Positions 1 through 5,794 of a stretch of 5,794 bases of DNA are shown here, piece after piece; positions within the stretch are counted from its first letter, which is position 1; each line of letters begins with the position of its first letter. Made by a program: the position numbers and the translations under genes. The stretch is from Thiobacillus sp. (GTDB taxonomy: Bacteria; Pseudomonadota; Gammaproteobacteria; Burkholderiales; Thiobacillaceae). The notes below the pieces were generated by a model, which was not told where the DNA came from, did no database searches, and saw only the letters and a program-made list of their open reading frames with translations. The stretch spans positions 258 through 6,051 of the forward strand of contig DONB01000257.1 in the NCBI GenBank assembly GCA_003510325.1. The letters are read 5' to 3'.

Positions 1-236
1 TGCCGCTGGCGGTGTCCAGCGGCGCTGGGGCGGGCGCGCGTCACGCGGTCGGCACCGGCGTCGTCGGCGGCATGCTCGCCGCCACCTTCCTTGCGGTCTT
101 CTTCATCCCGCTGTTCTTCCACTGGGTGTCCGACCGCAGGTTGCAGGCGCGGTCGGAGGAAATCGACGCTCGTCCGCACGAGCATGGCAGCGCGCATGTG
201 CCGTCGCATCATCCGGCACCTCGCCCCCCCGTCTGA
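1..236 (+). CDS. RND (HAE1/AcrB-like) efflux pump permease, C-terminal end only
   Basis: This is the last 77 codons of a gene whose start lies before the window; the first complete codon is at 3 and the stop is TGA 234-236. The visible protein begins [20 protein letters not shown], which matches the conserved segment before the last membrane helix of AcrB/MexB-type proton-driven multidrug permeases. It continues into one hydrophobic helix ([18 protein letters not shown]), the expected TM12. In the family, the trimeric inner-membrane permease works with a periplasmic adaptor and an outer-membrane channel to export drugs or other amphiphiles; substrates cannot be told from this fragment. The tail after the helix is about 35 residues, polar and histidine-rich ([14 protein letters not shown]), and ends PAPRPPV. 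Partner genes, if present, would lie upstream. Confidence in the family is high; subfamily and gene name are not assignable. Confidence 0.9.
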   Translation, partial: PLAVSSGAGAGARHAVGTGVVGGMLAATFLAVFFIPLFFHWVSDRRLQARSEEIDARPHEHGSAHVPSHHPAPRPPV

Positions 237-304
237 CCTGATCCCGGCGCTCGGCCCTCAAGTGTGCTGTGCGGTTACCGTTAAGCAATCTGGCGTGGTC
301 TGGG

Positions 305-325
305 GGGCGCGCCGCATGCGCGTCC
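305..325 (+). terminator. GC-rich hairpin downstream of the RND gene; possible weak terminator
   Basis: GGGCGCGC (305-312) can pair with GCGCGTCC (318-325) as an 8-bp stem with one G-U pair and a five-base loop, CGCAT. It lies 69 bp past the stop of the RND gene and about 20 bp before the putative -35 box of the next gene. The 3' side continues AGCTTTCTGG, not a real U-tract, so this is not a textbook intrinsic terminator. It may only stabilise the upstream transcript, or be a chance product of high GC. Confidence 0.3.
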
Positions 326-345
326 AGCTTTCTGGCTATGCAGCG

Positions 346-374
346 TTGACGGGGGGCAACAAACCCGGAATACT
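346..374 (+). promoter_or_regulatory. Putative sigma-70 promoter for the GGDEF-EAL gene
   Basis: TTGACG (346-351) matches the -35 consensus at five of six positions. After exactly 17 bp comes AATACT (369-374), which matches the -10 consensus at four of six. Transcription would begin near 381, giving a leader of about 50 nt to the TTG start at 431. The site lies in the 195-bp gap between two same-strand genes of unrelated function, where a promoter is expected. A second TTGACT at 374-379 has no good -10 partner. The call rests on pattern match and position only. Confidence 0.5.
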
Positions 375-386
375 TGACTCATAAGC

Positions 387-434
387 ATGGTTAATTGTGC
401 AACCCTCCAGCCAAGAGAGGACACCCTGCGTTGA
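387..434 (+). CDS. Possible 15-codon leader ORF overlapping the next gene's start
   Basis: ATG at 387 opens a 15-codon frame (MVNCATLQPREDTLR) that ends at TGA 432-434. The stop overlaps the proposed TTG start of the c-di-GMP gene (431-433) as TTGA, the geometry seen when translation of two ORFs is coupled. If transcription starts near 381, this ATG is only about six bases from the 5' end, so it would be read from a very short leader; no Shine-Dalgarno sequence precedes it. The peptide resembles nothing I know and has no run of a single amino acid that would suggest attenuation. It could be chance, because short ATG-to-stop frames are common. Confidence 0.25.
   Translation: MVNCATLQPREDTLR
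415..421 (+). promoter_or_regulatory. Ribosome binding site that selects the TTG 431 start
   Basis: GAGAGGA lies nine bases before TTG 431 and is the only good Shine-Dalgarno match near the 5' end of the frame. The earlier in-frame TTG at 395 and the later in-frame ATG at 473 have no comparable purine-rich site at proper distance. This supports a TTG-initiated protein of 705 residues. Confidence 0.6.
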
Positions 435-2548
435 CGCGACTGCAAGGACAAGACACGCACCGCCTCGCCGGCATGTTGCTGCTGGCCGCGAGCATCCCGC
501 TGCTGGTGTGGCAGGCCGTTCCGGCCAACCAGCTGACGATTTCAGGACCGACTTTCCTGGCGGCGCATTCGATGATGGAAATCTTCGCCATCATCGTTGC
601 AGCGCTGGTCTTTTTTACCGGGCACAGCGTGCAGGAGACCATGCGTTCGACCCGGTCGATGGCGCTGGGCTGCGCGTTCCTGGCGGTGGCGCTGTTCGAT
701 ACCCTGCATTTCCTGTCCTACCTGGGCATGCCGGACCTGCTCAGCCCCAATTCCCCCCACAAATCCATTCTGTTCTGGCTGCTCGGCCGCTACGCTGCAG
801 GGATCGGCCTGCTGGCCTATGTGCTGCTACCGGAAACCCCCGCCGTGCGTTTTCCGGACAGCCGCTACGGCTGGGCCGTGGTGCTGCTTGCGCTGGTGGC
901 GCTTTCCTACGGGCTTCTGGTGTCGCCGCAGATCGTGCCGGCGACGTATGTGGCTGGCCAGGGGTTGACCTCGCTCAAGCTGGCGCTCGAATGGGGCGTG
1001 TTCGGCCTCTACCTCGCGGTCGCCGTCCTGCTGGTCGTGCGCCGCAAGCGGATCACCAACTGCGATTTCGAAAGCCTGATGCTGGCCCTGCTGCTGATGG
1101 CGGCTGGCGAGCTGTTCTTCATCGTCTATGTGGAAGTCAGCAGCACGGCCAACATGCTGGGACACACCTACAAGGTGTTTGCCTATTATTTCCTCTATCG
1201 CGCGATCTATGCCGAGGCCGTGAGCCGGCCGTTCCGTCAGATGCGGCACATGCTCAGCCATGACGACCTGACCGGGCTGCCCAACCGCATGGCCTTCAAC
1301 GACAGGCTCAAGCTGGCGATGGCGCATGCCCGCCAGGATGCGCCCTGTGCCGTCCTGCTGCTTGACCTGGATTATTTCCAGAATGTGAACGACACGCTGG
1401 GCCACGAGCATGGCGACCTGCTGCTGGTTGCCGTCGCCGAACGGATACGTGCGAGCCTGCCGAAAGCCGCATTCATGGCCCGCTTCAGCGGCGACGAGTT
1501 CGTGATCCTGCTGGAAGATGCGTCGGTCGAACGAGCAAGCCAGGTCGGCCAGGATTTGCTGCAGGCCATGGCCCGCGAATTCGACGTCGGCGACGACCGT
1601 CTGGAAATCAGCGCCAGCATCGGCATCGTCAGTTATCCTGCCGATGGCGAGTCGGCCAGCATCCTGATGCGTTATGCCGACCTTGCCCTGCACCGCGCCA
1701 AATCGTCCGGGCGCGACTGCTTCATCGCATTCAGCCGCGACCTGTCCGAAGAGATCCAGCGTCGGGTGCTGCTGGAGGCGCGGCTGAAGCATGCTCTGGC
1801 GCGCAACGAACTTGCGCTGCATTACCAGCCCAAACTGGAAATTCGGTCGGGGCGCCTGATGGGGTGGGAGGCGCTGCTGCGCTGGCAATCGCCCGAACTC
1901 GGTGCGGTCAGCCCGGAGGAGTTCATTCCGGTCGCCGAACAAAGCGGCCTGATCCTGCCGATCGGCGACTGGGTGCTGCGCGAAGCCTGCCGGCAGATGC
2001 GGGCGTGGCAGGAACAGGGACTGTCGGCGGGCACCATGGCGGTCAACCTGTCGACACGGCAGTTCAGGCAAAAGGACCTGGCCGAGCAAATCAGCACCGC
2101 GCTGCGCGACAGCGGGCTGCCGCCGGGCGACCTCGAACTGGAAATCACCGAGTCGTCGATCATGGACAACCTGGCGTCGGCCGCGACCGTTCTGGCCGAG
2201 CTGGAGCAGCGCGGCATCCGCATTGCGGTGGACGACTTCGGCACCGGCTATTCGTCGCTGAGCTACCTGAAGACCTTCCCCATCCACTGTTTGAAGATCG
2301 ACCGTTCCTTCATCCGCGACATTCCGGGCGACGAGAACGACGCCGTCATCGTGCGGACCATCATCGCGCTGGCCGGCAGCCTCGGTCTGACGGTCGTCGC
2401 CGAAGGCGTCGAGACCGACGCGCAACTGGCGTACCTGCGCGCCAACCATTGCGATCAGGCCCAGGGCTACCTGTTCAGCCGCCCGCTGCCGCCGGGCGAA
2501 TGCCTAAGGCTGATGCAAGCCGGGCCGCGCCAGATGGCAGCGGCGTAG
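431..2548 (+). CDS. Membrane-bound MASE3-like/GGDEF/EAL cyclic-di-GMP enzyme
   Basis: This 705-residue inner-membrane protein is predicted to make and/or degrade cyclic di-GMP. Residues 12-262 form seven or eight hydrophobic helices resembling the MASE3 sensor domain, including FDTLHFLSYLGM (89-100). The GGDEF domain (about 278-435) starts DDLTGLPNR and keeps D312, N320, D329, K424 and R428, but its signature is SGDEF (353-357). The usual inhibitory I-site RxxD reads PKAA (344-347), so product inhibition through that site is not expected. The EAL domain (about 450-700) looks catalytically complete: EAL 480-482, VNLS, EITES, DDFGTG 601-606, K622, D624, AEGVET with E658, and Q678. Phosphodiesterase activity to pGpG is therefore the safer prediction; cyclase activity is possible because S for the first G is a natural variant. 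The TTG 431 start is chosen for its GAGAGGA site; the open frame reaches back to TTG 395, which would give 717 residues. The gene appears monocistronic, ending before a strong terminator. The signal sensed is unknown. Confidence 0.93.
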   Translation: MTRLQGQDTHRLAGMLLLAASIPLLVWQAVPANQLTISGPTFLAAHSMMEIFAIIVAALVFFTGHSVQETMRSTRSMALGCAFLAVALFDTLHFLSYLGMPDLLSPNSPHKSILFWLLGRYAAGIGLLAYVLLPETPAVRFPDSRYGWAVVLLALVALSYGLLVSPQIVPATYVAGQGLTSLKLALEWGVFGLYLAVAVLLVVRRKRITNCDFESLMLALLLMAAGELFFIVYVEVSSTANMLGHTYKVFAYYFLYRAIYAEAVSRPFRQMRHMLSHDDLTGLPNRMAFNDRLKLAMAHARQDAPCAVLLLDLDYFQNVNDTLGHEHGDLLLVAVAERIRASLPKAAFMARFSGDEFVILLEDASVERASQVGQDLLQAMAREFDVGDDRLEISASIGIVSYPADGESASILMRYADLALHRAKSSGRDCFIAFSRDLSEEIQRRVLLEARLKHALARNELALHYQPKLEIRSGRLMGWEALLRWQSPELGAVSPEEFIPVAEQSGLILPIGDWVLREACRQMRAWQEQGLSAGTMAVNLSTRQFRQKDLAEQISTALRDSGLPPGDLELEITESSIMDNLASAATVLAELEQRGIRIAVDDFGTGYSSLSYLKTFPIHCLKIDRSFIRDIPGDENDAVIVRTIIALAGSLGLTVVAEGVETDAQLAYLRANHCDQAQGYLFSRPLPPGECLRLMQAGPRQMAAA

Positions 2549-2566
2549 GGTCCTGTTCCCCAAATG

Positions 2567-2592
2567 AAAAAGCCGGGCGATGCCCGGCTTTT
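2567..2592. terminator. Bidirectional intrinsic terminator between convergent genes
   Basis: AAAAGCCGGGC (2568-2578) pairs with GCCCGGCTTTT (2582-2592) around a three-base loop, GAT. The GC core is a perfect 7 bp, flanked by an A-run on one side and a T-run on the other, so it can act on both strands. It lies 18 bp after the GGDEF-EAL stop and about 80 bp after the fbp stop, exactly between the two convergent units. Confidence 0.92.
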
Positions 2593-2654
2593 CTGTTTCA
2601 GCGTCGGATCAGGCTCCACCCATAACGGGCAGGCCGGAGTTGCAATGACGCTGT

Positions 2655-2678
2655 CGCGTGAACAATCCCGTTCACGCG
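2655..2678 (-). repeat. Perfect 9-bp inverted repeat spanning the fbp stop codon
   Basis: CGCGTGAAC (2655-2663) and GTTCACGCG (2670-2678) form a perfect 9-bp stem with a six-base loop. On the fbp strand the first arm contains the TGA stop (2674-2672). No T-run follows, so it is not a standard terminator; the strong terminator is about 65 bases further on. It could protect the fbp mRNA 3' end from exonucleases or slow termination, or be incidental. Confidence 0.45.
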
Positions 2679-3685
2679 GCCTTTTCGTGGTGGTAGCCGG
2701 TCACGGTGTCGACTTCGCTCTTGGAGCCGAGGATCACCGGCACGCGCTGGTGCAGCCCTTCGGGCGCGAGGTCGAGGATGCGCGAATAGCCGGTGGTGGC
2801 GGCGCCGCCGGCCTGCTCGACGATGAAGGCCATCGGGTTGGCTTCGTACAACAGGCGCAGCTTGCCGGCCTTGGACGGATCCTTGGTGTCCTTGGGGTAC
2901 ATGAAGATGCCGCCGCGGGTGAGGATGCGGTGCACTTCGGCGACCATCGAGGCGACCCAGCGCATGTTGAAGTCCTTGCCGCGCGGGCCGGTCTTGCCGG
3001 CGAGGCACTCGTCGACGTAGCGCTGCACCGGCTTTTCCCAGAAACGCATGTTGGACGCGTTGATCGCGAATTCCTTGGTTTCGGTGGGGATGGTCATGTT
3101 GGGGTGGGTCAGCACGAACTCGCCGACGTCGCGGTCGAGCGTGAAGCCGTTGGTGCCGTGGCCGAAGGTCAGCACCAGCATGGTCGAGGAGCCGTAGATC
3201 GCGTAGCCGGCGCACACCTGCTGGGTGCCGGGCTGCAGGAAATCTTCCATCTTGGCGGCGCGGCCGGCGACCGGAGCCTTGAGGATCGAGAAGATGGTGC
3301 CGACCGAGATGTTGACGTCGACGTTGGACGAGCCGTCGAGCGGATCGAACACCAGCAGGTATTTGCCAAGCGGATACTGGCTGGGGATCGGATAGACCTC
3401 GTCCATTTCCTCGGACGCCATGCCGGCCAGGTGGCCCGCCCACTCGTTGGAGCGGATCATGATGTCGTTGGTGATGACGTCGAGCTTCTTCTGCGTCTCT
3501 CCCTGCACGTTCTCGGAATCCAGCGCGCCCATCACGCCCAGCAGCGCGCCCTTGTTGACGGCGTTGGAAATCGCCTTGCAGGCGGTGACGACGTCGTTCA
3601 GCAGCGAGGTGAAATCGCCGGTGGCGCCGGCGGTGCGGCGCTGTTCTTCAATGATGAACTGGGTAAGGGTGGTGCCGGTGTGCAT
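2672..3685 (-). CDS. fbp: Class I fructose-1,6-bisphosphatase
   Basis: This cytosolic enzyme hydrolyses D-fructose 1,6-bisphosphate to fructose 6-phosphate and phosphate, the committed step of gluconeogenesis and also a step of the Calvin cycle in autotrophs. The 337-residue length is typical of class I. Family motifs are intact: MASEE (89-93) and [18 protein letters not shown] (113-130), which supply acidic metal ligands; NMRW...MVAEVHR (240-253); and [13 protein letters not shown] (275-287), which bind sugar phosphate. ATG 3685 is well supported by GGAG (3696-3693) seven bases upstream, and the N-terminus ([12 protein letters not shown]) is family-like. It is the last gene of the - strand cluster, 62 bp after the TonB-domain gene, with a possible promoter of its own in that gap. 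It ends in a hairpin over the stop, then a shared terminator. No Rubisco or other Calvin-cycle gene is in view, so the pathway role cannot be decided here. Confidence 0.97.
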   Translation of the reverse strand: MHTGTTLTQFIIEEQRRTAGATGDFTSLLNDVVTACKAISNAVNKGALLGVMGALDSENVQGETQKKLDVITNDIMIRSNEWAGHLAGMASEEMDEVYPIPSQYPLGKYLLVFDPLDGSSNVDVNISVGTIFSILKAPVAGRAAKMEDFLQPGTQQVCAGYAIYGSSTMLVLTFGHGTNGFTLDRDVGEFVLTHPNMTIPTETKEFAINASNMRFWEKPVQRYVDECLAGKTGPRGKDFNMRWVASMVAEVHRILTRGGIFMYPKDTKDPSKAGKLRLLYEANPMAFIVEQAGGAATTGYSRILDLAPEGLHQRVPVILGSKSEVDTVTGYHHEKAA

Positions 3686-3719
3686 GGTCAGACTCCGAAA
3701 TGTATAAGCAAATCAGAAT

Positions 3720-3725
3720 ATTATA
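3720..3725 (-). promoter_or_regulatory. Perfect -10 box (TATAAT) upstream of fbp
   Basis: On the - strand, TATAAT occupies 3725-3720, about 35 bases before the fbp ATG, in an AT-rich patch (3698-3726) that stands out from the GC-rich surroundings. Transcription would start near 3713, leaving a leader of about 28 nt with the GGAG site well placed. The -35 region at 17-bp spacing (ACAGGA, 3748-3743) is poor, so the promoter may be weak or activator-dependent. It overlaps the very end of the TonB-domain gene. Confidence 0.45.
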
Positions 3726-3747
3726 CACCAGCAATGCCGGCGTCCTG

Positions 3748-4644
3748 TTAGTCCGTCCCCACCAGCTGATCGGAGCGGGTGAAGGTCCAGGTTCGCGTTA
3801 TAGACAAAATGTCGGCCTTTTTTCGCATGTCCTCGGGGAAGGGCGCGTAGGGCGCGGCGAGCTCGACGATCCGGACCGCGGCAGCGTCGAGAATCTTGGA
3901 GCCGGACGAGCGGTCGATCTCGACTTTTTCGATGCGGCCATTGGCAAAGATCGACACGGTGAGCTTGAGGCTGCCGTAGATGCCCTGCCGGCGCGCAGCT
4001 TCCGGATAGTTGACGTTGCCGACGCGCTCGACCTTGGTGACCCAGTCCTCGACGTAGCGCGCAAACGCGTATTCCCTGACGTTGGCGCCGACGAAGGCGC
4101 GCTTGGGGCGCTGCTGGTACTCGTCCCACTGCTGCGAGATGCGGGCCTGCAGCTGCGCCATTTCGCGCGCCTGCTGATTGAGCTGGCTAGCGTCGAGGGC
4201 GGGCTGATCAGGTGTCGGCGGCGCCGTTCGCGGCTGTTCCTGCAACTGGGCACCAGGCTGCATCTGGGTCAACAGGGTTCTGGCCTGCTGCTCCAGTTCG
4301 GCCACGCGCGCCTGCAGGGCGGCCTCCTCGCTGCCGATCTGGGTTTTCGGGCTGGCTGGCAGCGGGCTTTTCAGCCGGCGTTGTTCGTCGGTGTTGCCGC
4401 CGCCCGCCAGGCTCACCTGCGCCAGCGCATCGGGGTTGAGCGGCGAGTCCGCGCTTTTGGCGTTGACCAGCACCACTTCCATCGGCAGGGAGGGGTCCTC
4501 GAACAGTAACGGGTTGACCTGCACGAACTGGGTCGACAGCACCATGCCGTGCACTGCGGCCGACGCCAGCAGGGCGAGCGCCATGCGCGTGCCCTGCTTG
4601 GACGGTTCGGCGAGAGGAGGGGGGGAAGGGACGGCAGACACCAT
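3748..4644 (-). CDS. TonB C-terminal-domain (energy-transducer-like) envelope protein
   Basis: This 298-residue protein has a short cytoplasmic tail, one N-terminal membrane anchor (about 21-41, MALALLASAAVHGMVLSTQF), a long periplasmic linker and a C-terminal TonB-type domain (about 195-290). The domain is recognised by NYPEAARRQGIYGSLKLTVS, a central ANGRIEKVEI strand, and an ending that includes DILSITRTWTF. TonB proteins carry inner-membrane energy to outer-membrane receptors, but the linker here is unlike classical TonB: it is rich in Gln, Ala and Glu with heptad-like stretches (about 104-128 and 151-178) and only a short proline patch (APPTPDQP). No exbB, exbD or receptor gene is nearby, so a structural envelope role is equally possible. 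The gene follows the ribonuclease by 27 bp, suggesting co-transcription. ATG 4644 lacks a clear ribosome site; ATG 4584 (residue 21), with AGGG seven bases upstream, is an alternative start directly before the anchor. The family call is good; the function is open. Confidence 0.85.
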   Translation of the reverse strand: MVSAVPSPPPLAEPSKQGTRMALALLASAAVHGMVLSTQFVQVNPLLFEDPSLPMEVVLVNAKSADSPLNPDALAQVSLAGGGNTDEQRRLKSPLPASPKTQIGSEEAALQARVAELEQQARTLLTQMQPGAQLQEQPRTAPPTPDQPALDASQLNQQAREMAQLQARISQQWDEYQQRPKRAFVGANVREYAFARYVEDWVTKVERVGNVNYPEAARRQGIYGSLKLTVSIFANGRIEKVEIDRSSGSKILDAAAVRIVELAAPYAPFPEDMRKKADILSITRTWTFTRSDQLVGTD

Positions 4645-4671
4645 GCGCTTGAAAGATCGGACAGGTCGATT

Positions 4672-5794
4672 CTACGGAACGACTGCCGCGCTGTCAGGCG
4701 GCGGTGCCACGATTTCCTGATATTCGGCGTGGAAGCTGATATCGAGCAGGTCGATGGCGGAAATCGCCAGTCGCACTTTCGACCCCGGTGCGACGCCCAT
4801 CACCGAGGGCGCACGCGTCACCATCGGCAGGCTGTCGAAGCGCACCAGGTCTTCGCGGATCACATTGGCGGTGACCTCGGTCACGTTCTCCTGGATCAGC
4901 CAGCGCAACATCCAGTAGCGCTCCAGCCGGCGCTGGAACTCGTTGTAGGCATCGTAGGCGAGTTCGAAGTCGCGCACCACCGAAAACAGCGCTTCGCTGC
5001 GCGGCGGGTAGACCGGCTCGCTGCCCTGCACCAGGCTGATCAGCTGGCGCTGGTTGACCAGGTCGACGTAGCGCCGCAACGGCGACGACGACCAGGCGTA
5101 CTGGTCGACGCCGAGACCGACGTGCGGGTCGGGACTGGTCGTCATGCGGGTCTTGCCGTTGGCCTGCGCGCGGTAGATGCCGGGCACGCGCTTTTCCGCC
5201 AGCCAGCCGCCCCAGTGCGCGTTGGCGAAGATCATCAGCTCCGACACCACCTTGTCGATCGGGCTGCCACGCTTGCGCGGCACGATGCTGATGCGGTCGT
5301 TGTCGACCTTGAAGTTGTAGTCGACGCGGTCGACCGTGTCGGCCTTGCCGCGCCCGGCTTCCAGCACCGCGGCGAAGTCGCGCAGCCATTCCAGTTCGCG
5401 GCGGTAGGGGTAATCCGGCACAGACGGATTGCGCAGGGTGTCGTCGTTGAACAGCACCTCCAGCGTTTCGTGTCGCAGGTTGTCGGCGATGTGCACCATC
5501 TCCAGCCTGGTTTCGGTGGCCAGTATCCGCAAATCGGATGCCACGTCGACATACAGCGACAGCGCCGGGCAGTCGTGGGTTTCGCCCAGGGTGTAGTGGT
5601 GGATCAGCGCGTCCGGCAGCATGGTGATCTTGTCGCCAGGGTAATAGACGGTCGAGAGCCGCTCGCGCGCCACCTTGTCGAGTTCCGAACCCGGGGTGAC
5701 GCCGAGCGCGGGCGCGGCGATGTGGATGCCGACGCGGACGCTGCCGTCGTCGCGCCACTCGACCGACAGCGCATCGTCGATCTCGGTGGTCGCC
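4672..5794 (-). CDS. RNase II/R-family (RNB domain) 3'-5' exoribonuclease, C-terminal part
   Basis: The gene runs off the right edge of the window; 373 residues are visible, ending at TAG 4674-4672. The visible part opens with TTEIDDALSV, the Asp cluster that binds catalytic magnesium in RNB enzymes, followed by VGIHIAAPA and STVYYPGDKITMLP. Further on are VSELMIFAN and SSPLRRYVDLVNQRQ (around 5091-5050), which match the family's conserved Glu and the SPxRRYxDL arginine motif that contacts RNA. The last 60 or so residues (APGSKVRLAISAIDLLDISF) look like a reduced OB/S1-like RNA-binding end. Members degrade RNA processively from the 3' end. The sequence is divergent from E. coli Rnb and Rnr, resembling the VacB/RNase II-like group found in betaproteobacteria, so no gene symbol is given. 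It is the first visible gene of a - strand cluster with the TonB-domain gene 27 bp downstream. Active-site residues seen are intact. Confidence 0.92.
   Translation of the reverse strand, partial: ATTEIDDALSVEWRDDGSVRVGIHIAAPALGVTPGSELDKVARERLSTVYYPGDKITMLPDALIHHYTLGETHDCPALSLYVDVASDLRILATETRLEMVHIADNLRHETLEVLFNDDTLRNPSVPDYPYRRELEWLRDFAAVLEAGRGKADTVDRVDYNFKVDNDRISIVPRKRGSPIDKVVSELMIFANAHWGGWLAEKRVPGIYRAQANGKTRMTTSPDPHVGLGVDQYAWSSSPLRRYVDLVNQRQLISLVQGSEPVYPPRSEALFSVVRDFELAYDAYNEFQRRLERYWMLRWLIQENVTEVTANVIREDLVRFDSLPMVTRAPSVMGVAPGSKVRLAISAIDLLDISFHAEYQEIVAPPPDSAAVVP

Noticed and set aside
237..430. A c-di-GMP riboswitch or other structured leader before the GGDEF-EAL gene
   Set aside because: The predicted leader is only about 50 nt and I see no GEMM-type conserved core. 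Only a simple hairpin upstream of the promoter is present.
827..2449. A 540-codon - strand open frame opposite the GGDEF-EAL gene
   Set aside because: The composition is Q/R/H/D-rich and no domain is recognisable. The + strand frame shows full GGDEF and EAL motifs.
3726..3742. Weak hairpin between the TonB-domain gene and fbp as a terminator
   Set aside because: The stem needs two or more G-U pairs and is followed by TATAATATTC rather than a U-run, so it is better explained as promoter sequence.
2564..3751. A long open + strand frame (395 codons) opposite fbp
   Set aside because: It mirrors fbp on the other strand. The translation is low-complexity (G, A, V, H, D-rich) with no family motif, while the - strand frame is an unmistakable class I FBPase. 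It is a GC-rich codon shadow.
4694..5758. A second - strand frame of 354 codons within the ribonuclease gene
   Set aside because: It is an Arg/Pro/Ala-rich out-of-frame reading. The RNB motifs are all in the other frame.
1..5794. Mobile element, CRISPR array, tRNA or defence system
   Set aside because: No direct repeat arrays, transposase or integrase motifs, or tRNA-like folds were seen on either strand, and every long gene has a housekeeping or signalling assignment.

Overview
The window looks like chromosomal DNA from a GC-rich proteobacterium, most likely a betaproteobacterium. This is inferred from high GC3 coding, the RNB-ribonuclease/TonB-domain gene pair, and the style of the membrane-anchored GGDEF-EAL protein. 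No species can be named from the sequence alone. There is no sign of a prophage, insertion sequence, CRISPR array, tRNA or rRNA.

Layout, left to right. (1) On the + strand, 1-236 is the 3' end of an RND-type (HAE1/AcrB-like) efflux pump gene, ending in a histidine-rich cytoplasmic tail. (2) About 195 bp of intergenic DNA follows. It holds a GC-rich hairpin, a sigma-70-like promoter (TTGACG-17-AATACT) and a possible 15-codon leader ORF whose stop overlaps the next start. (3) The + strand gene 431-2548 encodes a 705-residue cyclic-di-GMP enzyme with a MASE3-like multi-pass membrane sensor, a GGDEF domain (as SGDEF, without an I-site) and a complete EAL domain. (4) A bidirectional intrinsic terminator at 2567-2592 separates it from a convergent - strand cluster. 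(5) That cluster, in transcription order (right to left), is a 5'-truncated RNase II/R-family exoribonuclease (5794-4672), a TonB C-terminal-domain protein (4644-3748) and class I fructose-1,6-bisphosphatase fbp (3685-2672).

The first two - strand genes are 27 bp apart and are probably co-transcribed. fbp follows after a 62-bp AT-rich gap that carries a perfect TATAAT on its strand, so it may have its own promoter as well as readthrough. The cluster mixes RNA turnover, an envelope protein and central carbon metabolism (gluconeogenesis or the Calvin cycle), with no obvious shared pathway.

This is mostly an ordinary housekeeping and signalling region. I found no convincing undescribed system. 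The points most worth checking are the TTG start of the c-di-GMP gene with its stop/start-overlapping leader ORF, the SGDEF/no-I-site/intact-EAL combination, and the TonB-domain protein with a Gln/Ala-rich coiled-coil-like linker and no ExbB/ExbD in view.
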